DNA from: Larkinella humicola
GTDB lineage: Bacteria; Bacteroidota; Bacteroidia; Cytophagales; Spirosomataceae
Assembly (NCBI RefSeq): GCF_008727875.1
Contig: NZ_VTWS01000002.1
Span: 620,001 to 684,000 of the forward strand
Length of the DNA: 64,000 bases
Direction of reading: 5' to 3'
A program made the translations under genes and the position numbers. Under the pieces are notes generated by a model. The model made no database searches, was not told the origin of the DNA, and saw nothing but the letters and a program-made list of their open reading frames with translations. This document shows positions 34,323 to 41,305 of the stretch, piece after piece; positions within the stretch are counted from its first letter, which is position 1, and each line of letters opens with the position of its first letter.

Positions 34323-35213
34323 TTAATACCGAAACTTCTGATTTTCCGGCAAAACCGACACATGCCCCATTTTGCCCTGCCGAAACACCTGGTATAATCC
34401 TTTGATGTCGCTTTCGGTGTCGCCAATGAAAGGCCCGTAGGACACAATCGGATCGTGCTGAGGCTGCCCGGCATACAAAATCACCCGTCCCCCCGTTTCT
34501 CCGGCAGTTAGCTGAAGGTCGCTGAGCGCATCGCCGGAAAATTTGTCCAGCCAGCCTACCTGGTTTTCTTTTAGCAGCTTCCCTTCTTTCCCGATTCCAA
34601 CACTTCCGCCAACTACGTACAAAAACGTGTTAAAAGAAGCCGGTAGCTGTTGCGTGGTGCTGACGCCGGGTTGCAACTGAATATCGGCAATGATAACCGG
34701 AACATGATTCTGAACCGGCGAGGTGATGCCAGCAAACGAACCGCTGTAGAGCCGGATTTCCAGACCGGATTCAGACACGCGGGGAACGGTCTCTACCGTC
34801 AAATCCTGAACGCGGGGCGCAGTCCAACGGTCTTTTTTAGGAAGATTGAGCCATAATTGCAAAAGCCGCATCCTCGTTTTCCGGTCGATGGTTTCCGTAT
34901 GAACAATCCCGCTTCCGGCGGTCATCATCTGGAAATCCCCCGCTTTCATCCGGTGGTCATCATCCCCCAGTTCGCCTTCCAGGATTAGCGTAACCGTTTC
35001 AAAACCGGCATGGGGATGCGGACCGCCCACCGGCTCCCCCCCCTTTTTGTCGAGCACGTCATCCATTAACAGGATAAACGGATCACTTTCCGAAAAGCTC
35101 GTATGAATGACCGCGCGGGCCGTGTGATCGGGTCCCAGAAATCCCGGCTGGGCGGGTGGCGTATAGACATTGACCAGCTTGCGCCGGATCGTCACATCTT
35201 GTTGTGTTTCCAT
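34323..35213 (-). CDS. Pirin-family protein
   Basis: 296 residues, two cupin domains. The N-terminal cupin has the pirin metal site: GPHPHAGFETVTLILEGEL (two His) with a later His and Glu (HTETIDRKTRMRLLQLWLNLP). The C-terminal cupin follows (ITSPVQNHVPVIIADIQL). Pirins are iron-binding proteins, some with quercetinase activity, some co-regulators. The gene is divergent from an HxlR-type regulator with possible operators at 35256-35304, so oxidant- or electrophile-responsive control is likely. Confidence 0.92.
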   Translation of the reverse strand: METQQDVTIRRKLVNVYTPPAQPGFLGPDHTARAVIHTSFSESDPFILLMDDVLDKKGGEPVGGPHPHAGFETVTLILEGELGDDDHRMKAGDFQMMTAGSGIVHTETIDRKTRMRLLQLWLNLPKKDRWTAPRVQDLTVETVPRVSESGLEIRLYSGSFAGITSPVQNHVPVIIADIQLQPGVSTTQQLPASFNTFLYVVGGSVGIGKEGKLLKENQVGWLDKFSGDALSDLQLTAGETGGRVILYAGQPQHDPIVSYGPFIGDTESDIKGLYQVFRQGKMGHVSVLPENQKFRY

Positions 35214-35255
35214 GTATGTATTCTTTTTATTTCGTAAACAAATTTACCTATATTT

Positions 35256-35304
35256 ACTATCCATTTGTAAGCACTATACTTTTTAATAGCACTATCCTTT
35301 TGAA
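35256..35304. promoter_or_regulatory. Direct repeat ACTATCCwTTTGwA between pirin and HxlR genes
   Basis: ACTATCCATTTGTAA (35256-35270) and ACTATCCTTTTGAA (35291-35304) are 35 bp apart, and the second extends to a partial inverted repeat ACTAT...ATAGT. The placement in a 108-bp divergent gap suggests binding sites for the HxlR regulator. Inferred, since no promoter motif was identified. Confidence 0.45.
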
Positions 35305-35321
35305 TAGTAAAACCGGAAATC

Positions 35322-35687
35322 ATGGAAAAACCCATCGAACTAAACCACTCGGAATGCATGGGCATTTTACGACCCATTCGGGACGCCCTGGATGTGCTGA
35401 ATGGCAAGTGGAAATTGCCCATCATTGTAGCGCTAACCTTTGGAGAAAAACGTTTCAGTGAAATTGCGCGGGAGGTTCACGGCATTACCGACCGCGTATT
35501 ATCCAAGGAGTTGCAGGATCTGACGATGAACGGACTGGTGAAACGGACGGTGGAAGACACCTTCCCGGTGAAGGTTACCTACGCCCTGACACCCCACAGC
35601 AAATCGCTGGATGAAGTCATTGAAGCCCTGCGGAAATGGGGCGTTTTGCACCGGGAAATCATCCTGAAAGGTTCGTCCGGCGAGTAA
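35322..35687 (+). CDS. HxlR-family winged-helix transcriptional regulator
   Basis: 121 residues covering one HxlR domain: C-M-G-I-L near residue 12, LDVLNGKWKLPIIVALTFGEKRFSEI, ITDRVLSKELQDLTMNGLVKR and VTYALTPHSKSL (DNA-binding helix and wing). Cys12 corresponds to the redox-reactive cysteine of many HxlR regulators. It is transcribed away from the pirin gene and probably regulates it and itself. No signal peptide, cytoplasmic dimer expected. Confidence 0.93.
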   Translation: MEKPIELNHSECMGILRPIRDALDVLNGKWKLPIIVALTFGEKRFSEIAREVHGITDRVLSKELQDLTMNGLVKRTVEDTFPVKVTYALTPHSKSLDEVIEALRKWGVLHREIILKGSSGE

Positions 35688-35722
35688 CGCCCGACGATCT
35701 CTTTTCAGGAGAAACTTCCGCT

Positions 35723-36808
35723 TTACTTCAACCGATTTCCTAAAAACAAATACGGTTTCAGCAAGTGGTTTTGGAAAAGTTGCTTCGGATCGGCCGGAAA
35801 CTGCTGGAAATACAATTCGTCGGCGTCCAGAACGATGGTTTGCCCGGCCCGCATGAAATGACTGCTCGGGAAGTAAGTCGGCTTCTGGTAATCCGGCAAA
35901 TTCTTCCCGACAGCCTTGCTGATGTAATTTCCCAAAAACCGCTGGTACTGCTTCTGCGCTTTCCGGGACGGTTTATCCATTTTATTGAAAACATAGTTGA
36001 ACATCACCCGGTTGAGAAACTTCTGATTCCGGATGGCTTTGCGAATCGTCGTAACCGGATTGGTCAGGTTGAAATCATCGGTGGTCTGAACCGTCAACGG
36101 AAATTCGGGAACCCAGTCGGCCGAATTGACCACATTAAACGCCCAACCAGCCTGCGTAAGAACCTCGTAATCATACGCATACGAAAGATTGCCCGGCTTA
36201 GGCGCAGCAATGCAATAGGTTTTGAACCGGAGGTCGGCGGGGAGCCGGTTGCTCCGCAAATTGGAGAGATAAGACGTCATTAAAAAGGAAATGGCGCCCC
36301 CCTGACTGATGCCGGTAACGATGAATTCTTTGGTGCCTTTCTGAATACAGGAATCCATTTTCGGCAGGATGTCTTTGGCCAGATACGCCATGCCAATCAG
36401 CCAACCGGCGTGTACAGCCGCCCGGGGATTTTTAGCCAGCTTGTACGAAAACGGCTCGTTGGCGCTCAACTGAATCTGGCCCGTGGCCGGCACCATTGCG
36501 GCATAGAAGTTTTCAATCCAGCCCAGCGGGTCGAGGGTGGTGCCCCGGATGCTGATCACCGCAACGCCGTTGCTCCCCTGCCACAACTCCCAGCGGTTGT
36601 CGAGCCCGACAACGGGCGAGCGATACACTTTCTTGTAGCCTTGCGGAGGATCAATCGTCACCGAGTCAATGTGGCCAGCGCCCACCCGCAGCATTTCCAG
36701 GTATTCAGCTTTTTCAAAACCGGGTTTCAGTTGGTTCGATTGCGCCGAAACACGCCCGAAAAGCAAGCCAACCGATACAATCAGAAGCAGAAGAAATCGT
36801 GTTTTCAT
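35723..36808 (-). CDS. Secreted class 3-type lipase/esterase
   Basis: 361 residues with signal peptide (MKTRFLLLLIVSVGLLFGRVSAQ). An alpha/beta-hydrolase of the fungal-lipase (class 3) type: VAVISIRGTTLDPLGWIENF (oxyanion strand), HAGWLIGMAYLAKDILP (helix before nucleophile) and the nucleophile elbow GISQGG (Ser about residue 170), with Asp in NSADWVPEFP as likely acid. His of the triad is probably near SSHFMRAG. Substrate unknown. Convergent to the HxlR gene (35 bp between stops). Confidence 0.88.
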   Translation of the reverse strand: MKTRFLLLLIVSVGLLFGRVSAQSNQLKPGFEKAEYLEMLRVGAGHIDSVTIDPPQGYKKVYRSPVVGLDNRWELWQGSNGVAVISIRGTTLDPLGWIENFYAAMVPATGQIQLSANEPFSYKLAKNPRAAVHAGWLIGMAYLAKDILPKMDSCIQKGTKEFIVTGISQGGAISFLMTSYLSNLRSNRLPADLRFKTYCIAAPKPGNLSYAYDYEVLTQAGWAFNVVNSADWVPEFPLTVQTTDDFNLTNPVTTIRKAIRNQKFLNRVMFNYVFNKMDKPSRKAQKQYQRFLGNYISKAVGKNLPDYQKPTYFPSSHFMRAGQTIVLDADELYFQQFPADPKQLFQNHLLKPYLFLGNRLK

Positions 36809-36888
36809 ACGGAGCGTAATTGGTTACGACGGTAACGGATTGATCAACCATTTTGATTTACGAACTCCTGCGATTTGTTTCTTCCTGC

Positions 36889-37659
36889 TCAATACGTTGC
36901 CCTGCCGCCCGAAATATCGTAAATAAAACCGGTTGAAAAACTATTTTCGGGAGAAACGATGAAACAGGCCATAGCCGCCACCTCGTCCGTTTCACCCAAA
37001 CGGCCCATCGGGATTCTGGCGGTCATGTAGGCCAGTTGTTCGGGAGCGGTATCGGCGTTCATGGCGGTTCTGATCACGGCCGGAGCCAGCCCGTTGACGG
37101 TGATTCCGGCGGTTGCGTATTCCTTGGCAATGGCTTTCACCAACCCGATGACGCCCGCTTTACTGACCGAATAGCCCACCATGCCGGGGTTGCCTTCTTT
37201 TCCGGCAATGGATGCAATGAGCAGAATCCGGCCATACTGTCGGCTGGCCATGTGCCCGACGGTATATTTGGTAATCAGGAAACTCCCGAACAGATTGACG
37301 GCGAGCAGCTTTTCAAAATCAGCCGTCGCGTAGGCAGTAATGTTGGTGCTGGTTGGGCCAACAATTCCCGCCGAATGCACCACGACATCGAGTTGCCCGA
37401 AATCCGCCACGGCTTGCTCCACGGCTCGTTTGACCTGTTCTTCCTGCGAAATATCCAAGGTATACGTCCGAACAACTACACCTGACACCGTCAGTTCCTC
37501 CGCCGTTCGTTCCAGCAAAACCGCATTCCGGTCGAACAAGGCCAGGGAAGCGCCCTCCGCACCCAGCCGCCGGGCAATGGCTTTTCCTAGGCCGTCTGCG
37601 CCACCGGTAACAATGGCCACCTGGCCCTTGTAGCGGTCGGGAAATACTAAATCACTCAT
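36889..37659 (-). CDS. Short-chain dehydrogenase/reductase (SDR)
   Basis: About 256 residues from ATG 37659 (an upstream in-frame TTG is less likely). NAD(P)-binding Rossmann motif VTGGADGLGKAIARRLG (TGxxxGxG), NSAG-type strand VVHSAGIVG, catalytic Ser in LLIASIAG and Y-S-V-S-K (YxxxK, about 155-159). Fold ending GFIYDISGGRATY is the classical SDR end. Resembles 3-oxoacyl-reductase or sugar/polyol dehydrogenases. Last gene of the minus-strand sugar cluster, separated from the MFS gene by a perfect inverted repeat. A second SDR is encoded upstream. Confidence 0.9.
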   Translation of the reverse strand: MSDLVFPDRYKGQVAIVTGGADGLGKAIARRLGAEGASLALFDRNAVLLERTAEELTVSGVVVRTYTLDISQEEQVKRAVEQAVADFGQLDVVVHSAGIVGPTSTNITAYATADFEKLLAVNLFGSFLITKYTVGHMASRQYGRILLIASIAGKEGNPGMVGYSVSKAGVIGLVKAIAKEYATAGITVNGLAPAVIRTAMNADTAPEQLAYMTARIPMGRLGETDEVAAMACFIVSPENSFSTGFIYDISGGRATY

Positions 37660-37700
37660 ATGCAATGGATTAATAAGTAAACCAGAACAAAACTTTTCAG

Positions 37701-37794
37701 GAATGATAAATGTAAAATGCTGAATGTAAAATGTAAAAGGGACGGTTTGGAAAAACTTTTACATTTTACATTCAGCATTTTACATTTATCATTC
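37701..37794. repeat. Perfect 39-bp inverted repeat, AATGATAAATGTAAAATG family, copy 1
   Basis: Arms 37701-37739 and 37756-37794 are perfectly complementary over 39 nt with a 16-nt loop. They contain repeated gtaaaatg units. The element fills the gap between the MFS and SDR genes of the same transcription unit. A relative with 41-nt arms lies at 47818-47916. Confidence 0.9.
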
Positions 37795-37798
37795 TTTT

Positions 37799-39091
37799 CT
37801 ATCCCCTCCGCTCGATTTTCCCCACCAGAAAAATATACGAACAGGCACCGATCAGACCCAGGGCGCCGATAAAGACCAGAGCCGGTTTGAAATCGCCGTC
37901 TTTGGCCAGATAGCCGATGACGATCGGAACGATGATCGACGCCAGATTGCCCATGAAATTGAAGACACCGCCCGTTAACCCAATCAAGTGTTTCGGTGAC
38001 AACAAAGAGACGAAAACCCACGAAATCAGGGCCATACCGGCTCCGAAAAACGAAAAGGCCATGAAGAAAATGATGTAGGCCGTGTCGGTGCTGTAGTTGG
38101 CACCCACAATGCTGGTCGATAAAATGAGTCCGACGATGATCGGCGTTTTGCGGGCCGCGCTCACCGACCAGCCCTTTTTGACCAGATTATCGGACAGGAA
38201 GCCGGACAATAAAACCCCGGCGCAGGCGGCTAGAAAAGGAATGGAAGCCAGGTAACCGGATTTGATAAAATCCAGGCCCCGGTATTTTACCAGATAGGTG
38301 GGAAACCAGGTCAGAAAAAACCAGAGCGTCGCATTCACGGCAAATTGGGCGATATAGACGCCCCACAACGTGCGGCCCCGAAACACCAGTTTAATGTTTT
38401 CCCAACTCCATACACTGGTGTGCTTCGTTCCCGCTTTTTTTCCCCGGAACAAACCGCCCCCCTCTTCGATATACGCCAGTTCAGCCTCATTGACGCCCTT
38501 GTGCTCCAGCGGATCGCGGTAGGAAAGGTACCAGACAACACCCCAGACCAAACCGACCAACCCGGTGATGACGAACAGCCCTTTCCAGCCCGCGTAATAC
38601 TGAATCGTTACCAGAACCGGCGTCAGAAACGCCAGGCCGATGAATTGGCCCGAAACGTACATGGCCGTTGCAGCCGCCCGCTCATTATCCGGAAACCAAC
38701 TGGTTACGATCCGGTTGTTGATCGGATACGACGGTGCTTCGAACGCCCCGGTGGCCAGCCGCAACGCAAACAGGCTGGCAAAGCCACGTGCAAAGCCCTG
38801 AAATACAGTGGATATCGACCAGGTAATGAGACAGAAGGCGTACAAAATCCGGGGGCCGAAACGGTCGGCAACCAGCCCGCCGGGAATTTGCAACACCGCG
38901 TAGGTCCAGCCAAAAGCGGAAAAAATATACCCCATTTCGACCGGAGACAGGGCCAGGTCTTTGCTCAGCGAAGCCGCAGCCACCGAGAGGTTACTGCGGT
39001 CTAAGTAGTTGATAACGACATTGATGAATACGAGTGCCAGCATCCCGTATCGTACCCGGGTTTTGGGCGCCTTGCCAATGACTTGTTCCAT
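37799..39091 (-). CDS. MFS transporter, anion:cation symporter (ACS) type, sugar-acid uptake
   Basis: 430 residues and 12 hydrophobic segments. Motifs of the ACS family are visible: INYLDRSNLSVAAASLSKDLAL, FSAFGWTYAVLQIPGGLVADRFG, ALRLATGAFEAPSYPINNRIV and the loop SWFPDNERAAATA. Known ACS relatives carry hexuronates, galactonate or glucarate. With SDRs, a TIM-barrel isomerase and a periplasmic heme protein in the same cluster, uptake of a sugar acid or keto-sugar is likely. Cytoplasmic membrane. Confidence 0.92.
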   Translation of the reverse strand: MEQVIGKAPKTRVRYGMLALVFINVVINYLDRSNLSVAAASLSKDLALSPVEMGYIFSAFGWTYAVLQIPGGLVADRFGPRILYAFCLITWSISTVFQGFARGFASLFALRLATGAFEAPSYPINNRIVTSWFPDNERAAATAMYVSGQFIGLAFLTPVLVTIQYYAGWKGLFVITGLVGLVWGVVWYLSYRDPLEHKGVNEAELAYIEEGGGLFRGKKAGTKHTSVWSWENIKLVFRGRTLWGVYIAQFAVNATLWFFLTWFPTYLVKYRGLDFIKSGYLASIPFLAACAGVLLSGFLSDNLVKKGWSVSAARKTPIIVGLILSTSIVGANYSTDTAYIIFFMAFSFFGAGMALISWVFVSLLSPKHLIGLTGGVFNFMGNLASIIVPIVIGYLAKDGDFKPALVFIGALGLIGACSYIFLVGKIERRG

Positions 39092-39266
39092 TTACGGTTT
39101 TGGGTTTAGGGGTTTTCCGTTTTCGGTATACGGTTTTCGGTGCGGTTCCCCGCCGGGACTGACGCCTACTTGCTGGTGCGTTTCTGTTTCAAGCGTCGGC
39201 AAGCTTGCGTCAGTCCCGGCGGGGAACCGCACCGTAAACCGGATACCAAAAACCGTAAACCGTTAA
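39092..39266. repeat. Oriented inverted-repeat element, copy 1 (core arms 39138-39164 and 39206-39232)
   Basis: 27-nt perfect core arms starting GGTGCGGTTCCCCGCCGGG and ending actgacgc, flanked by further imperfect complementarity rich in ggtttac/gtaaacc. The loop (about 39165-39205) matches, as reverse complement, the loop of the copy at 40068-40195, so the two copies have opposite orientation. Lies between the MFS and SDR genes. Confidence 0.85.
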
Positions 39267-39267
39267 A

Positions 39268-40053
39268 CTATTTCGCCGTCCAGCCGCCATCGACGGTGAG
39301 CAGGGAGCCGACCATGTAGGTGGCGGCATCGCTGGCGAGGAAGATTGCGGCTCCCTGAATTTCGCGCAGATGACCCCAGCGACCCAGTGCAGTGGCACCC
39401 ACAACAAACTTCTTGCCTTCTTCCGTGTCGGCAATCGGCACATTCATATCGGTCAGAAACGGTCCGGGGCAAATGGCATTGACGGTGATGTGATGCGACG
39501 CCAGTTCCAGCGCCAGCGCGCGGGTCATCTGCACCACGGCTCCTTTGCTCGATGTATACGGCGTCCGGTTTGCCAGGCCGACCACGCCCAGCGTACTGGC
39601 CAGGTTGATGATGCTGCCCCGCCCGGCTTTTTTCATGTAGGGCGTCACAGCCCGGCAGCATAGCCAGGTGCCGGTAACATTCGCTGTCATGACCTTGCTG
39701 AAATCCTCCAGCGTCACCTCATCGATGGGTCCGCGGATGTTGATCCCGGCGCTGTTGATCAGAATATCGATCCGGCCAAAAGCGTCGATGGCGGCCTGGG
39801 CCATCGCTTCGGTCTGTTCCTGACTCGTAATATCGGCGCTGAACGAGAGGGCTTTTACCCCAAAATCCTGGCTCAGTTCCTCAGCGGCTCTGGCCCCTTC
39901 TTCCGCATTCCGGTTCACCAGCATCACATTCGCCCCCGCCGAAGCAAGCCCGGCCGCCATCGCGAATCCCAGCCCTTTGGAGCCTCCGGTAATGATGGCG
40001 GCTTTCCCGCTCAAATCAAATTGCTTAATTCCAGGTAATGTTTCTTTACTCAT
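39268..40053 (-). CDS. SDR oxidoreductase, gluconate 5-dehydrogenase-like
   Basis: 261 residues: FDLSGKAAIITGGSKGLGFAMA (Rossmann TGGSKGLG), NSAGINIRGPIDEV, the catalytic Ser in IINLASTLG and Y-T-S-S-K (about 160-164), ending LLTVDGGWTAK. The start pattern FDLSGKAAIITG and the overall resemblance suggest a gluconate 5-dehydrogenase or 2-deoxy-gluconate 3-dehydrogenase-type enzyme, acting on keto/aldonic acids with NAD(P). Two different SDRs in one cluster suggest two oxidation/reduction steps. Downstream of a TIM-barrel isomerase, upstream of the MFS transporter. Confidence 0.9.
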   Translation of the reverse strand: MSKETLPGIKQFDLSGKAAIITGGSKGLGFAMAAGLASAGANVMLVNRNAEEGARAAEELSQDFGVKALSFSADITSQEQTEAMAQAAIDAFGRIDILINSAGINIRGPIDEVTLEDFSKVMTANVTGTWLCCRAVTPYMKKAGRGSIINLASTLGVVGLANRTPYTSSKGAVVQMTRALALELASHHITVNAICPGPFLTDMNVPIADTEEGKKFVVGATALGRWGHLREIQGAAIFLASDAATYMVGSLLTVDGGWTAK

Positions 40054-40067
40054 TATCGGTTGATTGG

Positions 40068-40195
40068 TTTACAGTTTTCGGTTTACAGTTTTCGGTGCGG
40101 TTCCCCGCCGGGACTGACGCATGAAACAAAAACGCGCCAGCAAGCATGCGTTAGTCCCGGCGGGGAACCGCACCGAAAACCGTAAACCGTAAACT
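40068..40195. repeat. Oriented inverted-repeat element, copy 2
   Basis: Core arms 40094-40123 and 40145-40174 with one mismatch, and the same GGTGCGGTTCCCCGCCGGG sequence as the copy at 39.1 kb. The loop aaacaaaaacgcgccagc is homologous to the other copy's loop read on the opposite strand. Flanked by gtttacagttttcgg-type repeats. Fills the gap between the TIM-barrel and SDR genes. Confidence 0.85.
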
Positions 40196-41254
40196 CTAGT
40201 TAAGCCCCAGCTTGTTGCTACTGTAGGAAAGGCAGGAAACGATGTTTTTCTCCTCAACCGCCAGTCGTTCTTCGGGAGAAAGTTGGGAAACCTTCGGAAG
40301 GGCCGGTTTGTAGGTATGCTGTTTGACCATGCGCAGCGTCCGGTCCATATCCGTTCGGGGTATGCCGCCAAACGTTTCCCAATAGGCGTCTTTCCGGCAC
40401 GGTATTTCCAGCGGATCGCGGGTGATCATTTCCAGGTTAAAGGTAACCGCCGGGTTGTGTTTTTTGCAGATGGCCACCATTTTTTGCAAATCCAGCATGC
40501 CGCTGCCGAGCGGTACTTCCGACAACAGAAAACCGTCCGCGTATTCGGCCACGCCCATGTCTTTGACGTGGGTCGTAAACACATACGGAGCCAGCGTTTG
40601 CACCACCTCCATCGGTTCTTCCAGCAGGGCAATGCTGTTGCCAAAGTCCAGCGTTACACCAACCCACTCACTGTCAATCTGTTTTAGAATCGCTACCAGT
40701 TCGTCGGCCCGCCAGTCCTTGTGGTTTTCAACCGCCAGTTTGACTTTGTGTTTGCGCAGAACGGGCTCCGACAGTTGCAGCGAAACCAGCGCGTTTTTCT
40801 TCAACGCCTGCCACTCTTCGTTGGAATGGTAGGTTTCATACCGCCGACCGCTCGAGCAAACCGTCCGCAAAACCGTCGCACCCGCTTCTTTCGCGTTGAT
40901 CACATCCTGCTCAAAAGCCGCTACCTGTTCCGCTTTTTTGGGTAACCCGATGGACCCTTCCAGATACAGGCCCGTTTTCTCCCGTTCCAAACGCACTTTT
41001 TTGGCAAACTCGGCCGACCAGTCTTTGACCACCGTCTGAACCCCGCCCGCGCCAATTTCCCTGCAGTGATCGATCAATTCAATTGCGCTCGTAAAACCGG
41101 GGTATTTTTTGCTTTCGACCTTTGAATTCCAGCGACTTCCGTAGGAATGGACGACCACGCCCATCGGCACGTCTTTCAGGAATGCGGGCATTTTAGGCAA
41201 CGAGATCGCCAGGGCACCCAGGGTCGCCTTTTGTATAAAGTCACGTCTGTCCAT
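40196..41254 (-). CDS. Sugar phosphate isomerase/epimerase-family TIM-barrel protein
   Basis: 352 residues, beginning MDRRDFIQKATLGALAISLP, a Tat-like twin-arginine signal, so probably periplasmic. The remainder is an AP-endonuclease-2/xylose-isomerase-type TIM barrel: VGVVVHSYGSRW region, KVKLAVENHKDWRADELV (metal-binding E and H), VGVTLDFGNSIALLEEPMEVV and YVFTTHVKDMGVAEY and FNLEMITRDPLEIPC (later metal ligands). Family members isomerise or epimerise sugars, and some act on 3-keto-glycosides. Its export signal and gene neighbours (CxxCH dehydrogenase-like protein upstream) suggest a periplasmic step on an oxidised sugar, which is an inference. Confidence 0.85.
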   Translation of the reverse strand: MDRRDFIQKATLGALAISLPKMPAFLKDVPMGVVVHSYGSRWNSKVESKKYPGFTSAIELIDHCREIGAGGVQTVVKDWSAEFAKKVRLEREKTGLYLEGSIGLPKKAEQVAAFEQDVINAKEAGATVLRTVCSSGRRYETYHSNEEWQALKKNALVSLQLSEPVLRKHKVKLAVENHKDWRADELVAILKQIDSEWVGVTLDFGNSIALLEEPMEVVQTLAPYVFTTHVKDMGVAEYADGFLLSEVPLGSGMLDLQKMVAICKKHNPAVTFNLEMITRDPLEIPCRKDAYWETFGGIPRTDMDRTLRMVKQHTYKPALPKVSQLSPEERLAVEEKNIVSCLSYSSNKLGLN

Positions 41255-41305
41255 TCGGATTACGGGTTTGGAATAGTCTGTATTCAGTATTGCTTTCGGG
41301 CGAAT

